A stretch of DNA of 64,000 nt, taken from Triplophysa rosa (lineage: Eukaryota > Chordata > Actinopteri > Cypriniformes > Nemacheilidae). The stretch spans positions 1,850,078-1,914,077 of the forward strand of contig NC_079900.1 in assembly GCF_024868665.1 (NCBI RefSeq), in the 5' to 3' direction. The notes under the pieces are model-generated. The model was given only the letters and a program-made list of their open reading frames with translations. It was not told the origin of the DNA and ran no database searches. Every line of letters starts with the position of its first letter. The first letter of the stretch is position 1. Positions 23,231 through 34,815 of this stretch are shown here, piece by piece. The position numbers were made by a program, and so were the translations under genes.

Positions 23231-23885
23231 AAGGGCTCTATCATACACTCGGCGCCGTGCAGCGCCAGGCGCGACCGCAAGTGTTCTTGATCCTGCGCCG
23301 CGTTGGTTAAAAAGCAAAAGCATTTTCACCCATTTGTGCGCCCATGGGCGTGCTGGTCTGAAATCGAAGGGTGTGTTCAGGCGCATTGTTGGCACGTCGC
23401 TATTTTGAGGCAAATGAAATAGACTGCGTTGAAAGTCAACATTAGCTCGTTACTAATATGCGCCTATTGGTGGGTGCGCAGCCACGTACATTCTGCTTAT
23501 TACACACAGAGGAACGCGCAGCAGCACACAAACACAAAAAGGCAAATATTAAAAATAAATGGATTCAAACATAAAAGATTATTATTGTGTGCATGAAGAT
23601 AAAAAATCCAGCTCGTCCTGCAGATGCGTTTCCTCTCTGGAGAAGCCTCCGGTCTTTGCTCTTGCAAATTCGTCCATGTTCATAGCGAATTCGCCGTGAA
23701 GCGAACGCAACTGGCTCTTAAATGGAATGCGAGATGAGACTCTGATTGGTTAACTGCACATTTAGCCCCCAAAACCCCCATGACTCATTAAGAGAATAGG
23801 GACGACCCATTTTTCCCCTTCTTAAACGAGCAAAAGTGGATTCGGACACGCCCTAAGTGCACTTAGATGGTTAAAAAAGGGCCTG
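23231..23885. mobile_element. Inverted-end DNA element, copy in duplication 1
   Basis: Opens 'agggctctatcatacactc' then 'ggcgccgtgcagcgccaggc', and closes 'ggttaaaaaagggcct'. The ends match the teleost 'gggccctat' type of inverted end. Flanks 'gaaaagatca' and 'gaaagggtca' may be a decayed target duplication. It lacks 13 bp present in the duplicate at 29753, near 23862. Confidence 0.6.
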
Positions 23886-24599
23886 AAAGGGTCAATCACA
23901 GATGATTAAAAACTGACTCACATGATGTGATGAGAAACACAGATCGTCTGACCTGAAGATCTCTTTCAGAGAAACACATGAAGGTGAAATCACCAGCTGT
24001 AATTTACCCATCATTACTGATTCACAAACAGCTCGTTTCTCACCTCCAGCGTCACACACGCGTGTTTTCTGATTCACGGGTACCTCTCCACTCCTCGGCT
24101 CATTAGAAATCATTTTCTCAACGCTTCGTCTTGACCTTTAAAGAGCTGAAGTATCACATCTCTCTCGTGAACGTGTCCGGTGTGCTTTAATTGAGCGATT
24201 CTGTCACATTCTTCACTCAGGTGTATAAGTATTCAGTTCAGAAGATCTTTGATTGCCATTGAACCGTAAAGTTTCTACAGTACGCCAACGAGGAAAACTA
24301 GATCTATTCTAGATCTTTAACCGCCACCCACAAGCGTGTCTGATGTGATGTGAACTGTCGACACGTCACAAGATTCTCCACGGCTCGTCCTTGACCTTTC
24401 CATCCCTCTTTCATCCCGAGGTCAAACCGAGCAATTCGAACGCCTTGACATGCAAATCTAAAAGAATAAGATCCGCTTAAACCTCTTCACGCTCGGCTCG
24501 TCTCTTCAATGATGCCTTCCGTCACTCTGTAAATGATCGCGTTCACCGGCGTTAATCTGAATGTATGGTTTCCATCTTTAGACTCGCGCGAGGACTCAT

Positions 24600-24800
24600 C
24601 TCTCACCTCCCGACAGCATCCTCTCTCAATCTCTCCGCGACCCTGTCACGCGCTCACCGCCGGCCATTAATTGCCTTTATGATGTCATAAAGAGCCGTCG
24701 CTCGTAACACGCATAATGTCTATGCCTCATTAACAGTCTTAATTTGGTTAACGCTCCAATCTCGTGATTCATTCTCCTGACATCTATTCGTGCTTTAGAT
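24600..24800. promoter_or_regulatory. Possible conserved non-coding element
   Basis: Contains 'ccattaattgcctttatgat' followed by 'gtcataaa', and 'cattaacagtcttaatttgg', i.e. several homeodomain-like ATTA cores in non-repetitive DNA. Called only from appearance. Duplicated at about 31135-31335. Confidence 0.2.
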
Positions 24801-26794
24801 ATTTATTACACTTAGAAATGATGATGATGGTAATCCATTCAAGTCGGTAAAATAGATGGTGACACACATCGTGAGATCTGTGATCCAGGTTAGTGTGATG
24901 ATACCTGTCCGGCACCGCCCACATTAAAATGCCTTGTGATCCGTCACGTGTGGGTGTTTTATCAACCCATAAAAGCAGGCGTGCATTATAAAGCCTTAAA
25001 TCACGAATATAAATGAAGTGACTGCGTTCACCCAGCAGGTGAGCTGTAGAAGATCATGGCTTACCGCTGGCATAAAAACAAACGTGTGATGGTTTAAACA
25101 GGATCATGATGATGGTGTTTAGTCTGTGCAGCTATTATTCTTTCATTACGTAGCGGCTGAAACTTGAAAAAATATCATCATCATAACCCAAAAAGTGGGA
25201 GAAAATATTGTAGAAGTTTTAAAATATGTGATGTTTCTAAAAGGGCTTATGGTTGTTTCTATGCCCGTGATGAGAAATGAAAAGTGTTTTTTTATGTGCC
25301 AATATTATGTGCCAAGAGTCTAGCACATGCAACGTAGTATTGAAATGATTTTGTGTGAATCCAAAGTAAACACTTGAAAAAACTGTGCTAATACTTTATT
25401 CAAAATATATATTTTATATTCTTTTATTTTTATTTACGTCTCAGAAAAAAAGTAGATGTAAATTACCCGTCACACTTAAAATATGCTTAAAAATACACTT
25501 TAATAAAAGTATTATTTCAAGTTTCGTGTCTTGAAATAATACGTTGAAAAGCATGCCAATAAAAGTACTTACTACATACTTGAAGTAGAACCCCGTGGAA
25601 TCAAATATGAACCACGTGGTCACATGTTGTCTGTATGTAATTACATCATATGCTTTTTTCTGTAAGGGAATACAATCAAATCTATCAAATCAATAAATCA
25701 ACAATAACAACAACAAAAAAAGCTTAAAAACATTAAAGGAGTAGTCACAAGCGTGACTGTCTGAGCAAGTGTTTGTCTGTCTGAAGTGATAACTACGCAA
25801 AAAGAAGAAAGTTTTATCACAAATCAATCCCTAGCACGTAGCTGATGAAACCCACGTGTGATTGAGGAGAATAACAGAAGAGCGAGTGGACAGAGAAGCA
25901 GGTGATGGGTCTGGACCATCGACTGTTGTTTTAGTGAATCGTGTGTTCACGCTGCTGTGCTTTCATTACACATCAGAGGAGACGTAATTAACAAAACTCC
26001 CCACCGCTCTGAAATTACCTTAAGACATCCACTTAACTACATCCCTGCGTAGACGTCTTCCTGGAGAGCAGCGTGCTCGATGGTGCCAGCAGATGTCATG
26101 GAGAAGCTGGACAGAGCCTGTGTGAGCCACGCGTCTGCTGTTTGCTTCATTACCAGACCACAACAACACAACACCGCCGAGACTTCAAAACAACATTAAG
26201 AGAGAAGAGACGAGAGAGATCGCAACTACTGCTCAGATTTGTCAAGTCTGCAATCAAAAGTTGAAGATCTCACTATGAACTCAAACATTTCTCATGAAAT
26301 TGACCCAAATCCAGATTACTTGACCTGTACAATCTACATCATTCGCACCTTCATACTCTTCATGTGTTTCAACAATTACACGATTTTTCTAATAAACAAT
26401 TTGAAGAGAAACATCTGCGACTGAGTCAATACTTAAAAGAACACAAGTGAGACCTCAATCAAATCTCACGAGCAATGAAAGAGCAAGAACTGCAATTTCA
26501 TGTCTGTTCTTTTCTTTTCTTTTCTTGACAATCTGTCCCTTTGAGACCATTACAAAAACATCTGCATAAACAAATGAACACGGTATTAATTATCCGAGCA
26601 AATGACTTTGAAGTTTCTGCTCTTGTTCATTTGTTTTGGCCTTTATTTGTTTGTGAAGAGATCTTTGGCCATACTCCGACTCATTAGCATTTGCCATTCT
26701 GAAAGTCTCAGCACACCTGCACAGCATTTATTCACATTACAGGAGTTCACTGGACTCCCACTGTGCGCTGAAAATAGAGATATTTGCATCTCAG

Positions 26795-27345
26795 TTTCTC
26801 CATTAAAGAAATATATCACCGTAACAGACAGAATCAGGAATGACTCGCATAACAAAATAAAGCACACAATAATTCCCAACAGCTGAATCCCCAGAGCATA
26901 ACAAACAGACAAATAAATACAAAATCCAGAGATGAGACACTCTAGGCAGACAGATCCCCAGACAAAAATAAACCGAAGAATCCCTCCAGACAGACAGACA
27001 GATCCCCAGACACAGAGGAAAGACAGAATCACTCCAGACAGACAGACAGATCCCCAGATACACAAAAGAATCACTCCAGATATGCAAACAGATACCCAGA
27101 TATACACAATAATTACTCCAGAAAGACAGTTTAGAAGACAGACAGGACAATCATTCCAGACAGACAGACAGATCCCCAGACAAAAAGAAACAGTAAAATC
27201 CCTCCAGACAGACAGATCCCTAGACAAAAAGAAACAGTAAGAATCCCTCCAGACAAACAGACAGATCCCCAGACAAAAAGAAACAGTAAGAATCCCTCCA
27301 GACAGACAGACAGATCCCCAGACAAAAAGAAATGGACTGTCTGTC
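26795..27345. repeat. Higher-order GACA-derived satellite, copy 2 left part
   Basis: The first 390 bp align with 19734-20120, with differences such as 'aaaccgaagaat' for 'aaacagaagaat'. It then skips the extra 316-bp blocks present in copy 1. Confidence 0.9.
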
Positions 27346-29403
27346 TGCAATTCAGACAGACAGACAGACAGTTCAGCAGACAGACAAGAGAATCAATCCA
27401 GACAGACAGACAGACAGACACACAGACAGAAAGAAAGTTCAGCAGACAGACAAGATAATCACTCCAGACAGTTCAGCAGACAGACAGTAGAATCAATCCA
27501 GACAGACAGACAGACACACAGACAGAAAGAAATTTCAGCAGACAGACAGACAGTTCAGCAGACACACAGTAGAATCAATCCAGACAGACAGACAGAAAGA
27601 AAGTTCAGCAGACAGACAAGAGAATCACTCCAGACAGTTCAGCAGACAGACAGTAGAATCAATCCAGATCGACAGACAGACATTTCAGCAGACAGACAGT
27701 AGAATCACTCCAGACAGACAGACAGAAAGAAAGTTCAGCAGACAGACAAGAGAATCAATCCAGACAGACAGACAGACAGACAGTTCAGCAGACAGACAAG
27801 AGAATCACTCCAGACAGTTCAGCAGACAGACAGTAGAATCAATCCAGACAGACAGTTCAGCAGACAGACAAGAGAATCACTCCAGACAAACAGACAGACA
27901 GACAGTTCAGCAGACAGACAAGAGAATCACTCCAGACAGTTCAGCAGACAGACAGTAGAATCAATCCAGACAGACAGTTCAGCAGACAGACAAGAGAATC
28001 ACTCCAGACAAACAGACAGACAGACAGTTCAGCAGACAGACAAGAGAATCACTCCAGACAGTTCAGCAGACAGACAGTAGAATCAATCCAGACAGACAGT
28101 TCAGCAGACAGACAAGAGAATCACTCCAGACAAACAGACAGACAGACAGTTCAGCAGACAGAAAAGAGAATCACTCCAGACAGAAAAAAAGTTCAACAGA
28201 CAGACAGTAGAATCAATCCAGACAGACAGTTCAGTAGACAGACAAGAGAATCACTCCAGACAAACAGACAGACAGACAGTTCAGCAGACAGAAAAGAGAA
28301 TCACTCCAGACAGAAAAAAAGTTCAACAGACAGACAGTAGAATCAATCCAGACAGACAGTTCAGTAGACAGACAAGAGAATCACTCCAGACAAACAGACA
28401 GACAGACAGTTCAGCAGACAGAAAAGAGAATCACTCCAGACAGAAAAAAAGTTCAACAGACAGACAGTAGAATCAATCCAGACAGACAGTTCAGTAGACA
28501 GACAAGAGAATCACTCCAGACAAACAGACAGACAGACAGTTCAGCAGACAGAAAAGAGAATCACTCCAGACAGAAAAAAAGTTCAACAGACAGACAGTAG
28601 AATCAATCCAGACAGACAGTTCAGCAGACAGACAAGAGAATCACTCCAGACAAACAGACAGACAGACAGACAGTTCAGCAGACAGACAAGAGAATCACTC
28701 CAGACAGACAGACAGACAGACAGTTCAGCAGAGAGAGAAGAGAACCACTCCAGACAGTTCAGAAGACAGACAGTAGAATCAATCCAGACAGACAGACAGT
28801 AGAATCAATCCAGACAGACAGACAGTTCAGCAGACAGCCAAGAGAATCACTTCAGACAGACAGACAGAGAGATAGACAGTTCAGCAGACAGACAAGATAA
28901 TCACTCCAGACAGACAGACAGAGAGATAGACAGTTCAGCAGACAGACAAGATAATCACTCCAGACAGACAGACAGAGAGATAGACAGTTCAGCAGACAGA
29001 CAAGATAATCACTACAGACAGACAGGTCAGCAGACAGACAGACAGAAAGAAAGTTCAGCAGACAGACAGACAGACAGGAGAATCACTCCAGACAGACAGA
29101 CAGACAGATAGGTCAGCTGACAGACAGATAGGTCAGCAGACAGACAGACAGGAGAATCACTCCAGACAGACAGACAGACAGGAGAATCACTCCAGACAGA
29201 CAGACAGACAGATAGGTCAGCAGACAGACAGACAGACAGACAGACAGGAGAATCACTCCAGACAGACAGACAGACAGATAGGTCAGCAGACAGACAGACA
29301 GACAGACAGATAGGTCAGCAGACAGACAGACAGACAGGAGAATCACTCCAGACAGACAGACAGACAGATAGGTCAGCAGACAGACAGACAGACAGGGAAG
29401 AGT
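27346..29403. repeat. Satellite with 122- and 130-bp higher-order units, copy 2
   Basis: 'cagttcagcagacagacaag' and 'agaatcactccagacaaaca' phrases form a 122-bp block repeated around 27832-28077. A derived 130-bp block marked by 'gttcaacagacagacagtag' starts at 28191, 28321, 28451 and 28581. From about 29040 the unit changes to 'gataggtcagcagacagaca'. None of this pattern is in copy 1. Confidence 0.9.
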
Positions 29404-32400
29404 GTAAGTCAGTGGAAATGAGATCTGGACTCAAGTGATTTAGAAGTTGATGAGTCATCAGCTGTAAGTGAGTAAAGCGCTTCATTCTGATCTAATGTGT
29501 GACCTGTTGTGAGTGTCCAGACATCAGGACGTACAGACCAGCAGCTCATTTCACTCCCACACAACACTGACTCAGTTGATCATCCCTGCAACCTTTAATT
29601 AAACTGAAGAAATGTTGGAACAAGACCCACAACAAATGTCAAACCATTCATAACATTATATACAACACGCACAACAACACCACATGCATCACGCCACATT
29701 TACATCAAATTACAGCTTAGTTTATTGTGGTTATGTGGTGATAGAAAAGATCAAGGGCTCTATCATACACTCGGCGCCGTGCAGCGCCAGGCGCGACCGC
29801 AAGTGTTCTTGATCCTGCGCCGCGTTGGTTAAATAGCAAAAGCATTTTCACCCATTTGTGCGCCCATGGGCGTGCTGGTCTGAAATCGAAGGGTGTGTTC
29901 AGGCGCATTGTTGGCTCGTCGCTATTTTGAGGCAAATGAAATAGACTGCGTTGAAAGTCAACATTAGCTCGTTACTAATATGCGCCTATTGGTGGGTGCG
30001 CAGCCACGTACATTCTGCTTATTACACACAGAGGAACGCGCAGCAGCACACAAACACAAAAAGGCAAATATTAAAAATAAATGGATTCAAACTTAAAAGA
30101 TTATTATTGTGTGCATGAAGATAAAAAATCCAGCTCGTCCTGCAGATGCGTTTCCTCTCTGGAGAAGCCTCCGGTCTTTGCTCTTGCAAATTCGTCCTTG
30201 TTCATAGCGAATTCGCCGTGATGCGAACGCAACTGGCTCTTAAATGGAATGCGAGATGAGACTCTGATTGGTTTACTGCACATTTAGCCCCCAAAACCCC
30301 CATGACTCATTAAGAGAATAGGGACGACCCATTTTTCCCCTTCTTAAACGAGCAAAAGTGGATTCGGACACGCCCTAAGTGCACTTGCGCCTTGCGCTTA
30401 GATCGTTAAAAAAGGGCCTGAAAGGGTCAATCACAGATGATTAAAAACTGACTCACATGATGTGATGAGAAACACAGATCGTCTGACCTGAAGATCTCTT
30501 TCAGAGAAACACATGAAGGTGAAATCACCAGCTGTAATTTACCCATCATTACTGATTCACAAACAGCTCGTTTCTCACCTCCAGCGTCACACACGCGTGT
30601 TTTCTGATTCACGGGTACCTCTCCACTCCTCGGCTCATTAGAAATCATTTTCTCAACGCTTCGTCTTGACCTTTAAAGAGCTGAAGTATCACATCTCTCT
30701 CGTGAACGTGTCCGGTGTGCTTTAATTGAGCGATTCTGTCACATTCTTCACTCAGGTGTATAAGTATTCAGTTCAGAAGATCTTTGATTGCCATTGAACC
30801 GTAAAGTTTCTACAGTACGCCAACGAGGAAAACTAGATCTATTCTAGATCTTTAACCGCCACCCACAAGCGTGTCTGATGTGATGTGAACTGTCGACACG
30901 TCACAAGATTCTCCACGGCTCGTCCTTGACCTTTCCATCCCTCTTTCATCCCGAGGTCAAACCGAGCAATTCGAACGCCTTGACATGCAAATCTAAAAGA
31001 ATAAGATCCGCTTAAACCTCTTCACGCTCGGCTCGTCTCTTCAATGATGCCTTCCGTCACTCTGTAAATGATCGCGTTCACCGGCGTTAATCTGAATGTA
31101 TGGTTTCCATCTTTAGACTCGCGCGAGGACTCATCTCTCACCTCCCGACAGCATCCTCTCTCAATCTCTCCGCGACCCTGTCACGCGCTCACCGCCGGCC
31201 ATTAATTGCCTTTATGATGTCATAAAGAGCCGTCGCTCGTAACACGCATAATGTCTATGCCTCATTAACAGTCTTAATTTGGTTAACGCTCCAATCTCGT
31301 GATTCATTCTCCTGACATCTATTCGTGCTTTAGATATTTATTACACTTAGAAATGATGATGATGGTAATCCATTCAAGTCGGTAAAATAGATGGTGACAC
31401 ACATCGTGAGATCTGTGATCCAGGTTAGTGTGATGATACCTGTCCGGCACCGCCCACATTAAAATGCCTTGTGATCCGTCACGTGTGGGTGTTTTATCAA
31501 CCCATAAAAGCAGGCGTGCATTATAAAGCCTTAAATCACGAATATAAATGAAGTGACTGCGTTCACCCAGCAGGTGAGCTGTAGAAGATCATGGCTTACC
31601 GCTGGCATAAAAACAAACGTGTGATGGTTTAAACAGGATCATGATGATGGTGTTTAGTCTGTGCAGCTATTATTCTTTCATTACGTAGCGGCTGAAACTT
31701 GAAAAAATATCATCATCATAACCCAAAAAGTGGGAGAAAATATTGTAGAAGTTTTAAAATATGTGATGTTTCTAAAAGGGCTTATGGTTGTTTCTATGCC
31801 CGTGATGAGAAATGAAAAGTGTTTTTTTATGTGCCAATATTATGTGCCAAGAGTCTAGCACATGCAACGTAGTATTGAAATGATTTTGTGTGAATCCAAA
31901 GTAAACACTTGAAAAAACTGTGCTAATACTTTATTCAAAATATATATTTTATATTCTTTTATTTTTATTTACGTCTCAGAAAAAAAGTAGATGTAAATTA
32001 CCCGTCACACTTAAAATATGCTTAAAAATACACTTTAATAAAAGTATTATTTCAAGTTTCGTGTCTTGAAATAATACGTTGAAAAGCATGCCAATAAAAG
32101 TACTTACTACATACTTGAAGTAGAACCCCGTGGAATCAAATATGAACCACGTGGTCACATGTTGTCTGTATGTAATTACATCATATGCTTTTTTCTGTAA
32201 GGGAATACAATCAAATCTATCAAATCAATAAATCAACAATAACAACAACAAAAAAAGCTTAAAAACATTAAAGGAGTAGTCACAAGCGTGACTGTCTGAG
32301 CAAGTGTTTGTCTGTCTGAAGTGATAACTACGCAAAAAGAAGAAAGTTTTATCACAAATCAATCCCTAGCACGTAGCTGATGAAACCCACGTGTGATTGA

Positions 32401-33329
32401 GGAGAATAACAGAAGAGCGAGTGGACAGAGAAGCAGGTGATGGGTCTGGACCATCGACTGTTGTTTTAGTGAATCGTGTGTTCACGCTGCTGTGCTTTCA
32501 TTACACATCAGAGGAGACGTAATTAACAAAACTCCCCACCGCTCTGAAATTACCTTAAGACATCCACTTAACTACATCCCTGCGTAGACGTCTTCCTGGA
32601 GAGCAGCGTGCTCGATGGTGCCAGCAGATGTCATGGAGAAGCTGGACAGAGCCTGTGTGAGCCACGCGTCTGCTGTTTGCTTCATTACCAGACCACAACA
32701 ACACAACACCGCCGAGACTTCAAAACAACATTAAGAGAGAAGAGACGAGAGAGATCGCAACTACTGCTCAGATTTGTCAAGTCTGCAATCAAAAGTTGAA
32801 GATCTCACTATGAACTCAAACATTTCTCATGAAATTGACCCAAATCCAGATTACTTGACCTGTACAATCTACATCATTCGCACCTTCATACTCTTCATGT
32901 GTTTCAACAATTACACGATTTTTCTAATAAACAATTTGAAGAGAAACATCTGCGACTGAGTCTATACTTAAAAGAACACAAGTGAGACCTCAATCAAATC
33001 TCACGAGCAATGAAAGAGCAAGAACTGCAATTTCATGTCTGTTCTTTTCTTTTCTTTTCTTGACAATCTGTCCCTTTGAGACCATTACAAAAACATCTGC
33101 ATAAACAAATGAACACGGTATTAATTATCCGAGCAAATGACTTTGAAGTTTCTGCTCTTGTTCATTTGTTTTGGCCTTTATTTGTTTGTGAAGAGATCTT
33201 TGGCCATACTCCGACTCATTAGCATTTGCCATTCTGAAAGTCTCAGCACACCTGCACAGCATTTATTCACATTACAGGAGTTCACTGGACTCCCACTGTG
33301 CGCTGAAAATAGAGATATTTGCATCTCAG
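29404..33329. repeat. Non-satellite part of duplication, copy 2
   Basis: 3,926 bp aligned to 22884-26794 at offsets of 6520, 6522 and 6535, which step at the two indels. After about 30420 I find a single difference over 2.9 kb ('gtctatac' for 'gtcaatac' at about 32961). No gene recognised. Confidence 0.9.
29753..30420. mobile_element. Inverted-end DNA element, copy in duplication 2
   Basis: Duplicate of 23231-23885. It keeps 'gcgccttgcgctt' near 30386, which fits the usual sub-terminal sequence of this family, so copy 1 probably lost these 13 bp. Seven substitutions separate the two copies within the element. Confidence 0.6.
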
Positions 33330-34189
33330 AGGGGGGTGAAATGGGGACGCCGCTCGATATCCGCACACGGGTGAAACCTTCACATGGATCCTTCCTAAAC
33401 AAAGCAGCTATTTGGCACGGCGCAAAGCGGCTTTACACAATACACAATGTTACACAAAGGGCCCTTTAGACGAGCAGAGAATATCCGTTTAAAGTCAACG
33501 CTGGCAATTTGATTTCTTTTGTTTCGTGTGTTTGATGATTACTTCACAGAAGGTTTCCTGCGGAGACCCGCAGTCGTTTCAGTATCGCGGAGGTCAAATA
33601 TTACGTGAGCGCCCGTTAAATTCAGAAGTTAAAAACACGCTCGTCGTTTTGTAGAGGGCTTGAAAGGGAATTAGAGAAGGCGACATAAAAGATCGACCTT
33701 CACGCAGAGCACCTATGAATGCCAAACGTCTTATTAAAAGTCACAGACAAAAGAATGCGGTCTGTATACGTACATTTCTATCTGCACACAAACGGCTGAC
33801 ACGCTGAATCTTCACCCGCTGAACTCATACAGACCGACCTTGCCCACACCAGAACACCAATGAAAAGAGATTATGAGCTATGGACACGAACGATACTCAA
33901 ATCACACATGCAGAACATCCCGGTAACCACCTACAACACCCTAGCAACCATGAAATGAGTAACCACTGGCAAACAGAAGTATTTCTAGAACAAAACACAG
34001 ACAGAGTTAAGTATTGTGTTGTAATGAAGAACGAATAACAGAGAACACTGTTAAAAATCAGTGCGTCTGAAGTATTACAAAATGTGTCTGCATTGTCTAA
34101 CCCTCTTTCTGCAATCCATTCAAAGTTCCCACTTATTCCTGGATATTCATAGTTGAGATTGGAGACTTTCTAGGAAACGCTGGGATATT
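33330..34189. other. Right flank of duplication, unclassified
   Basis: 33470-33720 is balanced, non-repetitive DNA with 'cgcagtcgtttcagtatcgc' and 'ggaattagagaaggcgac'; possibly conserved non-coding. 33915-33970 contains 'accctagcaaccatg', a member of the dispersed 'ctagcaacca' repeat. No gene. Confidence 0.35.
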
Positions 34190-34194
34190 TTAAA

Positions 34195-34360
34195 CACAGC
34201 GATGGGTCATAAAAAGATGGACTCAACCATTTCGACTCAGCTTAGTGGTTGATGTAACCCAGTGTTGGGTCAAGTATAACCATTTACTGGGCTTATTTAA
34301 CTCAACGGTTTGCTTCGTGCTTTTCTGAATAACCCAACATTTTCTAGATTGAAACTCTTT
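34195..34360. mobile_element. MITE related to 8931-9085
   Basis: Contains 'aacccagtgttgggtcaa' and 'aataacccaacattttcta', the same motif vocabulary as the copy at 8931. Left border poorly defined. Confidence 0.45.
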
Positions 34361-34663
34361 GGTTACAGTTTTTCTCGATTGCTTAAACACAATTCTTGAA
34401 AATGATGGCTCCTTTTCTTGAAACTCTCAACTCAAATCCATAACTTCTCACCCAATTCCCTCAACATCCTATTTTCAAGTCGAAATGAAGCTCTCCATTC
34501 AAACTGGCTGAAAAACCAAACCTTTCCCCCAAATATAACACACGAGCCCTTAAAAACACTCACACTACAACATAGTCTTAGACACTGGTGAGATCAAGTC
34601 AAAACACTTACTAAAACCTCTCATTGGGATTCATGAATAATTTGACATTACAATATCTCAATT

Positions 34664-34815
34664 GTGGCAGTCGTGGCCTAATGGTTAGAGTCTCTTGAGC
34701 AAGGCACCTTACCCCTACTTGCTCCCCGGGCGCTGCATTGATAGCTGCCCACTGCTCCGGGTGTACGTGTGTTCACTACTTGCTGTGCGTGTCACTACTC
34801 TCTGGATGGGTAATC
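34664..34815 (+). mobile_element. tRNA-derived SINE with internal deletion
   Basis: Starts 'gtggcagtcgtggcctaatg' followed by 'gttagagtc', a tRNA-like head with an A-box-like 'tggcctaatgg'. It then jumps to 'ttgagcaaggcacctta', 'gctccccgggcgctgca' and 'gcccactgctccgggtg', the SINE body. The expected B box ('ggttcga') is missing, so an internal deletion has removed the second promoter element. This copy should be unable to start polymerase III transcription. Confidence 0.75.

Larger units (their letters stand above)
19734..26794. repeat. Tandem duplication, copy 1 (7,061 bp)
   Basis: Starts 'tttctccattaaagaaat' and ends 'tatttgcatctcag'. The same start follows directly at 26795, and the same end recurs at 33329. 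The unit comprises a GACA-family satellite (19734-22883) and 3,911 bp of non-satellite DNA. I see no homology between the outer flanks at the breakpoints, so the junction looks blunt. Confidence 0.95.
22884..26794. repeat. Non-satellite part of duplication, copy 1
   Basis: 3,911 bp, nearly identical to 29404-33329. Comparing by eye gives 12 substitutions and two indels (2 bp and 13 bp). It includes a transposon (23231-23885), possible conserved non-coding sequence around 24640-24790 and an 'acttaaaatatgctt' repeat near 25460-25600. No coding exon is recognised; frames such as 23892-24113 and 26239-26424 are the same in both copies simply because the DNA is. Confidence 0.9.
26795..33329. repeat. 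Tandem duplication, copy 2 (6,535 bp)
   Basis: Head-to-tail with copy 1 and in the same orientation. It is shorter because its satellite is about 540 bp shorter, while the non-satellite part is 15 bp longer. After 33329 the sequence changes to 'aggggggtgaaatgggg', which has no counterpart after copy 1. Confidence 0.95.

Noticed and set aside
34664..34720. A tRNA gene
   Set aside because: Only the A-box half is present; there is no B box, anticodon arm or T arm. It continues into a SINE body.
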